Assembly: GCF_004770475.1 (NCBI RefSeq) | Contig: NZ_RQHK01000002.1 | Location: forward strand, 124,001 to 188,000 | Length of the DNA stretch: 64,000 bases | Direction: 5' to 3' | Origin: Leptospira mtsangambouensis | Lineage (GTDB): Bacteria; Spirochaetota; Leptospiria; Leptospirales; Leptospiraceae | Shown: positions 27,655 to 35,930 of the stretch, piece after piece | Position numbering within the stretch: position 1 is the first letter of the stretch | How the letters are laid out: each line of letters starts with the position of its first letter | Position numbers and translations under genes: made by a program | The notes under the pieces: model-generated | Told to the model about the DNA's origin: nothing | What the model saw: only the letters and a program-made list of their open reading frames with translations | The model's database searches: none

Positions 27655-29058
27655 ATGGCATCACGCAAACAAGAAGAAATCCAAGTTAACCCTCCTGAAG
27701 AACCAACTGAATATACTAACGGCATCATGGACCAAGAAGATGGTTCCGAACCTCCGAAACAATTTAAGAAGAAAAAGAACCGATACGAAGGTCCAATTCC
27801 TCCTCCTCTCGATTTAGTCGAACTCAAGAAAAAAAATATCAACGAACTGGCTGATCTTGCCAAAGGTTTGGGTGTTGAAAACACTCATGGTTTGAAAAAA
27901 CAAAACTTGATGTTTGCTCTTCTCCAAGCACAAACCGAAAAAGACGGACAAGTGCATGCAGCAGGCGTAATGGAAAGACTTCCTGATGGGTATGGGTTCC
28001 TTCGTTCACCTGACTACAATTATGTGCCAGGTCCAGATGATATTTATGTTTCTCCTTCCCAAATCAAATTGTTTGGCCTTCGCACAGGAGATACTGTCAC
28101 TGGTCTGATTCGACCACCGAAAGAAGCGGAACGATTTTTTGCCATGTTACGTGTGGAATCCATCAACGGTTTCCCTGTGGAAGTGGCCCAAAAAAGAAAT
28201 TTATTTGATAACCTAACACCTCTTTATCCCAACGAAAGAATCAATATGGAGTTTGATCCAAGTCATTTGGACACTCGTGTGATTGACCTTATGTGTCCGA
28301 TTGGAAAAGGGCAAAGAGCTCTTATCGTTGCCCCTCCAAGAACTGGTAAAACAGTTCTTATGCAATCCATTGCCAATGCGATTACAAGAAATCACCCAGA
28401 AATTTTTCTTATTGTTCTCCTAATTGATGAACGTCCTGAAGAAGTAACAGACATGGCTCGCCATGTAAAAGGGGAAGTGGTAAGTTCAACATTTGATGAA
28501 CCAGCACAACGCCACGTCCAAGTGGCAGAGATGGTCATTGAAAAAGCAAAACGACTTGTGGAACATGGAAAGGATGTGGTCATCCTACTCGACTCCATCA
28601 CAAGACTTGCCCGTGCTTACAACCAAGTGGTTCCTACTTCGGGAAAAATCCTTTCCGGTGGTGTGGACTCCAATGCCCTTCACAAACCAAAACGTTTTTT
28701 TGGAGCAGCAAGGAATATCGAAGAGGGTGGGTCACTCACCATCATCGCCACTGCCCTTATTGACACTGGTTCCCGAATGGACGAGGTGATTTTTGAGGAA
28801 TTTAAGGGAACGGGAAATATGGAAATCCATTTGGACCGTAAACTTGCAGACAAACGAATTTTCCCTGCCATTGACATCAACCGTTCCGGCACAAGAAAAG
28901 AGGAACTCCTACTTCCGCAAGATACCCTCACTCGAGTCTTTATCCTTCGAAAAGTACTTTCTCCTATGAGTATCACCGAAAGTATGGAACTATTGATTGA
29001 AAAAATGCGTGGCGCAAAGACGAACGACCAATTCCTCGCCAGCATGAATACGAACTAA
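27655..29058 (+). CDS. rho: Transcription termination factor Rho
   Basis: The hexameric RNA-dependent ATPase that ends transcription at rut sites. The N-terminal Rho domain is seen as [22 protein letters not shown], followed by an OB-fold RNA site ([13 protein letters not shown]). The RecA-like core has the Walker [12 protein letters not shown] and the Walker [14 protein letters not shown]. An acidic and basic N-terminal extension of about 50 residues precedes the domain. A 142-base leader separates it from the regulator upstream; E. coli rho is autoregulated in such a leader, and the same is possible here. Confidence 0.98.
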   Translation: MASRKQEEIQVNPPEEPTEYTNGIMDQEDGSEPPKQFKKKKNRYEGPIPPPLDLVELKKKNINELADLAKGLGVENTHGLKKQNLMFALLQAQTEKDGQVHAAGVMERLPDGYGFLRSPDYNYVPGPDDIYVSPSQIKLFGLRTGDTVTGLIRPPKEAERFFAMLRVESINGFPVEVAQKRNLFDNLTPLYPNERINMEFDPSHLDTRVIDLMCPIGKGQRALIVAPPRTGKTVLMQSIANAITRNHPEIFLIVLLIDERPEEVTDMARHVKGEVVSSTFDEPAQRHVQVAEMVIEKAKRLVEHGKDVVILLDSITRLARAYNQVVPTSGKILSGGVDSNALHKPKRFFGAARNIEEGGSLTIIATALIDTGSRMDEVIFEEFKGTGNMEIHLDRKLADKRIFPAIDINRSGTRKEELLLPQDTLTRVFILRKVLSPMSITESMELLIEKMRGAKTNDQFLASMNTN

Positions 29059-29068
29059 AAGGGCCACC

Positions 29069-29269
<201 letters not shown>

Positions 29270-29316
29270 GAGGCTTTGGCCTCAGATCCGTCTAACTAAT
29301 AACGGGGGAACAACTC

Positions 29317-30111
29317 ATGGCAGTAATGGACTTTGCTCGCTACAAAGAAATCAACGACCAAAGGATGAATTACCGTGAGATGGATGACGCGACTGTCGTC
29401 TCCTATTACCGCAACACAGGTTGCGGAGACGGATACCGAATTTATTTAAAGTTAGACGAAAATCAAGTTGTGGAAGACGCAAGTTACACCACAACAGGTT
29501 GTGGGTTTGGGATTGTTGCGCTCGCGATGGCAACTGAGTATGCAAAAGGCAAATCTTTAACTGAACTCAAAAGCCTAACTCCTGAAACCTTAGAAACCCT
29601 TTTCGAATTTCCAGAAAGAAGAAAAAACTACCCTGAGTCTGCAGTTGCTGCTCTTAAAAAAGCAGTTGAAGATTATGAGTCAGGACAAGGTGTTCCCAAA
29701 GAAAACCGAATCACAAAATCGCAAACCATGGAACTCCTCCACAACCAAGGCCACCTTCGGGAAGCCAAGTTATCCAGTGTTATGTTGGAAAAAGAGAAGT
29801 TAGATGGAGTGGATTTTAGCGGAGCTGATCTTCACAATGCCTTCTTACAAAACTCTAGTTTCGTGGGCGCTAACTTCGAAGGTGCCAACCTGAAAGCTTC
29901 TTTTTTTAATGGAGCGGATCTAAGAAACGCAAACTTCCGTGGTGCGGATCTCCGATTTGCCAAACTTGCCTCTGCCAAAATTGAAGGTGCTGATTTTACT
30001 GACGCCATTTATGATATTGGAACACGAGTGGATCATAGCCAAATGTACATCTTTGATGTCATGAAAAAAGCAGGTAAGGATCTCTATGTGAAAAAAGAGG
30101 ATGGGGAATGA
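29317..30111 (+). CDS. IscU-like domain fused to pentapeptide repeats
   Basis: A 264-residue protein with two parts. Residues 1-130 resemble an IscU/NifU iron-sulphur scaffold: Cys36 and Asp38 in TGCGDGY and Cys62 in TTGCGFGIVALA keep the spacing of E. coli IscU Cys37, Asp39 and Cys63. The third ligand pair (IscU His105/Cys106) falls in RRKNYPES, where I see Asn104/Tyr105 instead, so the scaffold lacks a conserved cysteine. Residues about 152-221 are pentapeptide repeats of the A(D/N)LxX type (SGADL, EGANL, RGADL), predicting a right-handed beta-helix. A GGGGGA ribosome site precedes the start, and the stop overlaps the next small gene. The role is unknown; a degenerate Fe-S carrier or sulphur-related adaptor is inference. 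Confidence 0.8.
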   Translation: MAVMDFARYKEINDQRMNYREMDDATVVSYYRNTGCGDGYRIYLKLDENQVVEDASYTTTGCGFGIVALAMATEYAKGKSLTELKSLTPETLETLFEFPERRKNYPESAVAALKKAVEDYESGQGVPKENRITKSQTMELLHNQGHLREAKLSSVMLEKEKLDGVDFSGADLHNAFLQNSSFVGANFEGANLKASFFNGADLRNANFRGADLRFAKLASAKIEGADFTDAIYDIGTRVDHSQMYIFDVMKKAGKDLYVKKEDGE

Positions 30112-30296
30112 AGCCAGGCGATAAGGCAAAACTCACCAAACAAACCTTTCTGCACAAAGGGATCTTTATTTTTACTGGTTCTACAGTGGAAATCAAAGAA
30201 ATCCAATCCGAAAAAGCCATTGTTGTTTATAACGATAAAGAAGGATACCCACACGATTTGGAGATGAATCTGACGGATTTGGCCCCGCTTTCCTAA
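30108..30296 (+). CDS. 62-residue protein of unknown function
   Basis: A small basic/acidic protein (MKPGDKAKLTKQTF to LTDLAPLS) of probable beta-barrel, SH3-like form. It starts within the stop of the IscU-pentapeptide gene (ATGA overlap), with a GGATGGGGA ribosome site inside that gene. The tight coupling suggests it is made in step with the fusion protein and may bind it. I recognise no named family. Confidence 0.7.
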   Translation: MKPGDKAKLTKQTFLHKGIFIFTGSTVEIKEIQSEKAIVVYNDKEGYPHDLEMNLTDLAPLS

Positions 30297-30307
30297 AGCC
30301 GATTTTC

Positions 30308-30336
30308 TTGACACAAATCTAGAGAATCGTAACGTA
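30308..30336 (+). promoter_or_regulatory. Sigma-70-type promoter for the STAS gene
   Basis: A perfect -35 TTGACA lies at 30308. A weak -10-like TAACGT begins at 30330 after a 16-base spacer. The start codon of the STAS gene follows at 30351, so a start near 30342 would leave a very short leader. Confidence 0.45.
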
Positions 30337-30350
30337 TTGTTAATCCAACT

Positions 30351-30710
30351 ATGTTGATTCTAAGCCACCGTCAGGAAAATCACCTGCTTCTATCGATCCA
30401 AAGGGATGTCCTGATGGAAAACTCGCGCGAGTTTTACCAAGAATTTGAGAAGGCAATCGACAGTCAGAATTTTGGAAAACTGACTATGGATTTCCACTCA
30501 GTAAAGTTTTTGGATTCGAGTGGGATCGGTGCGGTGATCAAGGCATCATCTGCGCTACACAACCGCGGGGTTGAAATCTTTGTCACCAATTTGAATAAAA
30601 ACCTAAACTCCGTTTTTCGCCTTTCTGGGCTCAATCATATTCTTTCTATTTTAACTTTAGATGAATACCTTTCTAAATTTCCAGAGTTTCAAAAAACTCT
30701 AGAGGCATAA
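30351..30710 (+). CDS. STAS domain protein, anti-sigma factor antagonist-like
   Basis: A 119-residue single STAS domain of the SpoIIAA/RsbV type. The phosphorylated serine lies in the typical LDSSGIGAVIKA motif after the KLTMDFHSVKF strand. In partner-switching systems the unphosphorylated form frees a sigma factor or effector from an anti-sigma kinase, and SpoIIE-type phosphatases restore it. Two SpoIIE-domain proteins are encoded in this window (35927-37858 and 58994-60772), but no kinase is nearby, so the partner is unknown. It has its own TTGACA-type promoter and is followed after five bases by a lipoprotein gene. Confidence 0.9.
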   Translation: MLILSHRQENHLLLSIQRDVLMENSREFYQEFEKAIDSQNFGKLTMDFHSVKFLDSSGIGAVIKASSALHNRGVEIFVTNLNKNLNSVFRLSGLNHILSILTLDEYLSKFPEFQKTLEA

Positions 30711-30715
30711 GCGTA

Positions 30716-31480
30716 ATGAAACTTTTCCAAATATTTTCCCTTATCATTTTATCAATCCTTTTGCATTCATGTGCCTCAGGTGTAAAGTCTCGTAACCTTC
30801 TGTTCCGTAGTAATGAATTTGCAATTTATACAGTCAATCGAGACAAAATTAATTTAAAATCTGAATCTTCTGTTCCTAAAACCTTGGCCCATCCTTTAGA
30901 AATTTCCGAAGATAAAATTTTGGATTTACTGGGGAATATTAAATTCCGTGAAGAAAGTTCTTACGGAGATGTAAACCAGTACATCTTTGAAGAAAAAGAA
31001 ATCAAAGAATTCGCCATGGATCTTGCAGATGGTTTGCAAAAATTAAAATCAGACCAAATCCTACTCGTTATCTCTAAATACAATCCTGTGAAATCGGTGG
31101 TTTCTCATTATTCTCGAACTGGATTTTATATTTGGTCATCTGATACTTCCATTGAGATTTTATTTGGGGAACTTCAAAAAGAAATCACCTATGATGAACA
31201 AGGGAATTATTATGATTGGTCCAATATCCCTGATATTCCGTTTGAACACTTCCCAACATCGACATATGTTTTACAAGGACAAGGTTTTTCTTTTAAAAAG
31301 GTTTCTGGGTTTCGCAACAAACACTGGTTAGTTTTTGATAAAGCTGATTTGACCAAATTAAAATTTGAAAAACGGAAAAAAACTACAGTTCCGGAAGTAA
31401 TAAACTCTGTGGATGCAGATCTTAAACCTGAAAAAAGAATTTCTCGTGATGAAGAAGATGGAATCATCAACGGAGATTAA
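30716..31480 (+). CDS. Predicted lipoprotein of unknown function
   Basis: A 254-residue protein with a signal peptide ending in ILLHSC; Cys19 would be lipid-modified. The mature part is strand-rich with charged surfaces (for example FRNKHWLVFDKADL) and ends in an acidic Asp/Glu tail. I recognise no domain. It follows the STAS gene after five bases, so the two are co-expressed, which could link envelope state to the regulator. Its 3' end approaches the convergent FapA gene with only 14 bases between. Confidence 0.72.
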   Translation: MKLFQIFSLIILSILLHSCASGVKSRNLLFRSNEFAIYTVNRDKINLKSESSVPKTLAHPLEISEDKILDLLGNIKFREESSYGDVNQYIFEEKEIKEFAMDLADGLQKLKSDQILLVISKYNPVKSVVSHYSRTGFYIWSSDTSIEILFGELQKEITYDEQGNYYDWSNIPDIPFEHFPTSTYVLQGQGFSFKKVSGFRNKHWLVFDKADLTKLKFEKRKKTTVPEVINSVDADLKPEKRISRDEEDGIINGD

Positions 31481-31494
31481 AAAAAGTTTTTGTT

Positions 31495-33165
31495 TTAGTC
31501 TTCTTTTCTGATGACGGTTCGTTCTGTTTGAATGCTTCCGTCAGTTCCTAAATAAAAATGTGTTTTCCCAACGAGCGAATTGATGCCCAAACGGTAGTTT
31601 TTTCCTGCTCCGAAACTTAAATCCACACCAGGAAACACTTCTCTTTCCACATCTACAAAGGCATCCGGATTTGGTTCATAAGAACCAAGTGCAGTTTCAA
31701 ACTGTTTGGATTCTGTTTCTAAAACTTTGGTAAACTTTTCATTCGCATCTTTTAGTTTAGTGATGGTTTCTTTTTCTTCCTTGTTCAGTTCTTTTTTTTG
31801 GCTTTTTTCAACAAGTTTTGTGAGTGCGAGTTGGACCTTATGAAGAGTGATTTCTTTATCTGTGATTTCTTTTTTCATTCGGTTGAGCTCATCCAGTAAC
31901 TCTGGAGGTGTTCCAATGGCAACTTTGGTTTTTGTTTCTACTACGGCACCGAGTTTGGAGCAGGTAAGGGAGTTTCCAGCAATGATTGTTCCACCCATCA
32001 CTTCTCCTCTTCCTCCTAATACACGAATGAAATCTTTGGCAGATATTTCTGAATGCATCACTGCTTCTTCCACAAAGATACTTCCTTGGGCAGTGAGTTT
32101 TCCTTGTTCGACAAATTTAGCGTAGATATTTCCTTCGGATTCGATATAACCTTCTCCGCGTCCCATAAATCCGCCGGAAAGAACAATGTCTCCTTTGGCT
32201 TTGAGAAAGGCTTTTCCTACGGAATTACGAATGATGATGCTTCCATTTGTGGTAAGAGAAAACCCATCTCCAATTTTTTCTTCCACGATGATAGTTCCTG
32301 GAAAATCTATATTTCCAGTAGAATAATCGACAGCTTCTAATTGGATTACTTCATCGACTTTGATTTCCCAAGCAGCAGATAAAACAGGTCGACCAGCGAT
32401 TTTCGCGTACAGTTTGTCCTCTTTTAATTCGACGTTGGGACCAAGATGCCAATCCACCGATTTTTCTTCCTGGTAGGGGATGAGGGTTCCATTGACGGTT
32501 TTTCCAAATTCACCTTTTTTTGGTGGAATCCTTTCTGCAATCAGGTCACCGGGTTTTACGGATTGAATGACTCCAATATTTTTATAATCAATTCGACCAT
32601 GTTCGTCTTCTTCTAACTGAGGTTTGTTGTCCGAACGAAAGTAAATTTTGATTTCTCCATCTTTGCCTGGTATTGGTGCGAAACCCTTGGCGATGGTATA
32701 AGGGACAAAAAAGTTTGGGTTTTTGATTTGGTTTTGGATGACAACATCGATGATCCCGACTGAAATTCCGACTGAAGCAATTTGTTCACGTAACTGGTAT
32801 TCGGTGAGAAGTGCTCCTCCATGTTTTGGTGGGTGGAGGACCATTTTGGCTTCCATATGATCTTCGGAGATTGTGATGTCAGCATAAGAACTGATGGGAT
32901 CTCCCTTCGACCAAGTTCCAATTTCTACTGGTTTGTTTTCAGCAAGGGCAACTATCTTTTTGATTTGTTCCTGGTTGAAACCTTCAACACCAAAAAGTTG
33001 AACCCTGGCCAAAACATCCTTATAATCGACTTTTTTACCTTTGGCCCCGGGTTTGGTGATTTTTAATACAGCTTTGCCACCCGAGTTTTCGATTTGGAAA
33101 TAACCATTTTCTGAGGCTTCTAAATCTTGGAGGATTCGATCAGTATAAGAGTCTGGGCCAGGCAT
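31495..33165 (-). CDS. FapA family protein (DUF342)
   Basis: A 556-residue member of the FapA/DUF342 family, large cytoplasmic polymer-like proteins of unclear role; in Bacillus and Vibrio they have been tied to cell-surface or flagellar functions. The central domain is a repeated right-handed beta-helix in which motifs such as VEEKIGDGFSLTTNGSI, KGDIVLSGGFMGRGEGY and ISAKDFIRVLGGRGEVMGGT recur. A charged coiled coil (about residues 430-490) follows, then a short C-terminal strand domain. It is the last gene of a minus-strand unit and lies one base after the glycosyltransferase-like gene. I am sure of the family, not of a function. Confidence 0.85.
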   Translation of the reverse strand: MPGPDSYTDRILQDLEASENGYFQIENSGGKAVLKITKPGAKGKKVDYKDVLARVQLFGVEGFNQEQIKKIVALAENKPVEIGTWSKGDPISSYADITISEDHMEAKMVLHPPKHGGALLTEYQLREQIASVGISVGIIDVVIQNQIKNPNFFVPYTIAKGFAPIPGKDGEIKIYFRSDNKPQLEEDEHGRIDYKNIGVIQSVKPGDLIAERIPPKKGEFGKTVNGTLIPYQEEKSVDWHLGPNVELKEDKLYAKIAGRPVLSAAWEIKVDEVIQLEAVDYSTGNIDFPGTIIVEEKIGDGFSLTTNGSIIIRNSVGKAFLKAKGDIVLSGGFMGRGEGYIESEGNIYAKFVEQGKLTAQGSIFVEEAVMHSEISAKDFIRVLGGRGEVMGGTIIAGNSLTCSKLGAVVETKTKVAIGTPPELLDELNRMKKEITDKEITLHKVQLALTKLVEKSQKKELNKEEKETITKLKDANEKFTKVLETESKQFETALGSYEPNPDAFVDVEREVFPGVDLSFGAGKNYRLGINSLVGKTHFYLGTDGSIQTERTVIRKED

Positions 33166-34233
33166 TTAATTGTATTCTAATAAGTGTGAAACAACATCCT
33201 CTTCTCCATTAGTTTTTAATTCTAACTTTGGAGTCATGGAGTCGATTGTATTAATTAGAGTCAGCACTTCTTCAAATTGACAAGAAATTATTCGAGAAAG
33301 GTCAATATAAGCGGATCGAAAGTATAAATCTAATGCATTTACCAAGTGGATGTATTCGCTAAAATCGCCACGATCGGTATAAAGAATCGGAGTTTTGGCA
33401 TAATAACATTCTGCTAAAATTCCATACCCTGGTTTGGTGCATACATAATCGACTGCTGCCACAAGGTCTGGATAATGTGAGACGGATGGAACTAAAATTC
33501 CTTCCGATTGGATTCCGGGAACTCCATAAGCAACGAGTTGGATGGACTTGGATAGATTTTCAGTTTGTAGTTTGGTTCCTTCGAGACCATAAGCCCCAAA
33601 GGATAAAAGGATATAAGTGATATCATCTTTCAAACCAAACTTTTGTCGGCCCTGCAATTTTGAAAGATTTGGTTTTCTCCCCACGAGACCAATGTTAGAC
33701 GATTCTAAAAACGGTGGCATAGGACAAGAAAACGGTAAAACCAAAGCTTCTGTAACAAATCCGTATTCCACTTGGAGTTGTTCGCTAAGAACACCAAAAT
33801 ACGAATCGTCTTTTGCGTAATTTTGATAAATAAAATCCCAGGTGAAGTTCCCAATAAACATACTGGGGATTCCTGTTTCCAGAGCAATGGTAATGGGAAA
33901 CGAAGAACTATCGGTTAGGATTAATCCGATTTTGTTTTTTTTGCAGTATTCCGTTTCTTCTTTTAGGAGTTGTGTTTTCTTTTTTTCAAAATCGATCAGC
34001 TCATCTTTGGTGGTTTGTAAATCAATGGAGAGTGAGTTTTTTTGTGAAACTCCTACATCAAGTTTTAGATTCCGAGTTTTTAATTTTGGATGGGAAAAAT
34101 CCAAAAAGGAGATTCTTGTGCTGACTAAATGAATTTCTTCAATGAATTCTTCTTCTAGGAGGCGTTTTATGATATTTCCGGAACGACTGATATGGCCAAA
34201 CCCATGGCCTGAAATATAAAAATAAAGTTTCAT
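33166..34233 (-). CDS. GT-B glycosyltransferase-like protein
   Basis: A 355-residue protein with a GT-B layout. The N-terminal FYISGHGFGHISRSG resembles the start found in sugar-kinase-linked glycosyltransferase-like domains (such as the L-arabinokinase N-domain) and in some UDP-GlcNAc transferases. The C-terminal half shows the donor-site pattern VAAVDYVCTKPGYGILAECYY. It overlaps the SpoU-type methyltransferase gene upstream by four bases and abuts FapA. It may act on a cell-surface glycan; donor and acceptor cannot be named. Confidence 0.75.
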   Translation of the reverse strand: MKLYFYISGHGFGHISRSGNIIKRLLEEEFIEEIHLVSTRISFLDFSHPKLKTRNLKLDVGVSQKNSLSIDLQTTKDELIDFEKKKTQLLKEETEYCKKNKIGLILTDSSSFPITIALETGIPSMFIGNFTWDFIYQNYAKDDSYFGVLSEQLQVEYGFVTEALVLPFSCPMPPFLESSNIGLVGRKPNLSKLQGRQKFGLKDDITYILLSFGAYGLEGTKLQTENLSKSIQLVAYGVPGIQSEGILVPSVSHYPDLVAAVDYVCTKPGYGILAECYYAKTPILYTDRGDFSEYIHLVNALDLYFRSAYIDLSRIISCQFEEVLTLINTIDSMTPKLELKTNGEEDVVSHLLEYN

Positions 34234-35063
34234 TTGTTTCTTTGTCTTATGGATTCATACAAAACGATTCCACAAGACATGGCCAAGTTTAATGAGTCCG
34301 CTTCCCCAAGCATTGGCAAGTGGAGTGTATCATCGGAAAGTTTTTTTGCATCAGCACTCAGTCCATACTGTTCACTTCCAAAAAGAAAAACTGATTTTTC
34401 TTTCATATTGATAGAGGTATAAAGAGTTTTTCCTTCTGGAGTGACCGCATAACGTTTGTAACCTTTTGATTGAAATTGTGTAAGAACCTCTTTTAAATCA
34501 CCAATATAAACAGGCAAAGTAAAAATAGTTCCGGTACTTGCACGTACCACATTCGGATTAAAAAGATCAATCCTTGGGTCGGTGACAATCACAAGGCCAA
34601 CACCCGCACCTTCAGCGGTCCTGAGGATAGTCCCGAGGTTCCCCGGTTTTTCCACCCCTTCAATGATGAGAATGGGATTGGTTTCAATTTTTTTGATTTT
34701 GTCCCAAGGGACATGGGCATCTGGAGTTTCGGCAACAGCGATAAGGCCGTCAGGTCGATCTCTGTAAGAAATTTTTTCAAAAATTTTACGAGGGAGTTCA
34801 AAGATAGGACAATGGACAGACTGGATGAGGGCCTCTTCATTTTCACCTAAAAAACATTCAGGGGAAATGAATAAACTTGTGATATTCACCGGTAAACAAG
34901 GAATAGGTGAACTTGGATTACTCGTGATGGCTTTTTTGATTTCACGATACCCTTCGATGAAAAACTTTTTTTCATCATCCCGATTTCTTTTTTCTTTGAG
35001 TCCAGCAACCCATTTGACCTTGGGATTGGAAAAACTAGTAATGTATTGTCTTCTGTTTTGCAT
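34230..35063 (-). CDS. SpoU (TrmH) family RNA 2'-O-methyltransferase
   Basis: A 277-residue SPOUT-class methyltransferase that methylates the ribose 2'-OH of tRNA or rRNA from S-adenosylmethionine. Motif 1 is EGVEKPGNLGTILRTAEG, motif 2 is VFLFGSEQYGLSADA and motif 3 is LHLPMLGEADSLNLAMSCGIVLYE. A substrate-binding N-domain of about 100 residues precedes the fold, with a basic start (FSNPKVKWVAGLKEKRNRDDE). The RNA target is unknown. It overlaps the glycosyltransferase-like gene by four bases. Confidence 0.92.
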   Translation of the reverse strand: MQNRRQYITSFSNPKVKWVAGLKEKRNRDDEKKFFIEGYREIKKAITSNPSSPIPCLPVNITSLFISPECFLGENEEALIQSVHCPIFELPRKIFEKISYRDRPDGLIAVAETPDAHVPWDKIKKIETNPILIIEGVEKPGNLGTILRTAEGAGVGLVIVTDPRIDLFNPNVVRASTGTIFTLPVYIGDLKEVLTQFQSKGYKRYAVTPEGKTLYTSINMKEKSVFLFGSEQYGLSADAKKLSDDTLHLPMLGEADSLNLAMSCGIVLYESIRQRNK

Positions 35064-35096
35064 ATGGCAGGATTCGGATCTTTAAACTTGCCTGGT

Positions 35097-35930
35097 TTAT
35101 TTAGAGAAGAAAGTACAAAATCCAGCTGGGTATTTTTTTCCTGATTTTTCTGGAATGAATAATTCGGAGGTTTGGTAATTCCCTTTGGTTTTGATTCTAG
35201 AAGATAAAATTCTTTCTAAGGTCAAAGGACTAAACCCTTGGCTATGGCAACTGAGGATGACAAATTCTGGTTTGGAATCGGAGAGTTCCATCAGAGCATC
35301 CATGAGTTCACTTAAGTTTTCTTCAATTTTCCAAACCTCTCCTTTGGACCCACGACCAAAACTCGGAGGGTCAAGGATAAGGCCTTGGTATTTTTTTCCC
35401 CGTTTGATTTCACGACGTATGAATTTCAAAACATCGTCCACAATCCACCTGACTGGTTTGGAATCGAGACCTGAGAGTTTTGCGTTTTCCCTTGCCCAGT
35501 CCACCATTCCTTTGGAGGCGTCGACATGGCAAACACTCATACCTGCATCAAGACAAGCGAGGGTGGATCCTCCCGAATAGGCAAATAGGTTTAAAACTTC
35601 GAGGCCTTGTTTCTTTTTGCCAATCTCTCTGATGCGGTCCCAATTGGTTTCTTGTTCTGGGAAAAGGCCGATGTGGCCAAAAGGTGTGAGTTTGATTTTG
35701 AATGTTAGATTCGAAAATTCGATGGTGAAACTTTCGGGAATTTTCTTTTGGAAATTCCAATGTCCGGCACCAGAATCATTTTTAATGTACTGCGCATGGA
35801 GATCGTTCCAAATTCCAGGGTTTTCTTTTCCATAAGCCGAAGTAGGGGAGGAACGTAGGAGTTTGTAACCACCCACGATTTCTAATTTGGATAAGTCACC
35901 GGAATCCAGGAGCTCGTAACTTTTTGTCAT
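35097..35930 (-). CDS. SAM-dependent methyltransferase, RlmI/RlmK-like
   Basis: A 277-residue class I methyltransferase. SAM-binding motif I is EVLNLFAYSGGSTLACLDAG, followed by the acidic VDASKGMVDWARENAKL loop. The later LDPPSFGRGSKGE is close to the catalytic N/DPPF/Y motif of the RlmI/RlmK-type enzymes. It lacks an N-terminal PUA domain, so it is not a full RlmI. It ends 33 bases before the SpoU gene and overlaps the SpoIIE gene by four bases (ATGA). The target is likely RNA; this is inference. Confidence 0.88.
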   Translation of the reverse strand: MTKSYELLDSGDLSKLEIVGGYKLLRSSPTSAYGKENPGIWNDLHAQYIKNDSGAGHWNFQKKIPESFTIEFSNLTFKIKLTPFGHIGLFPEQETNWDRIREIGKKKQGLEVLNLFAYSGGSTLACLDAGMSVCHVDASKGMVDWARENAKLSGLDSKPVRWIVDDVLKFIRREIKRGKKYQGLILDPPSFGRGSKGEVWKIEENLSELMDALMELSDSKPEFVILSCHSQGFSPLTLERILSSRIKTKGNYQTSELFIPEKSGKKYPAGFCTFFSK

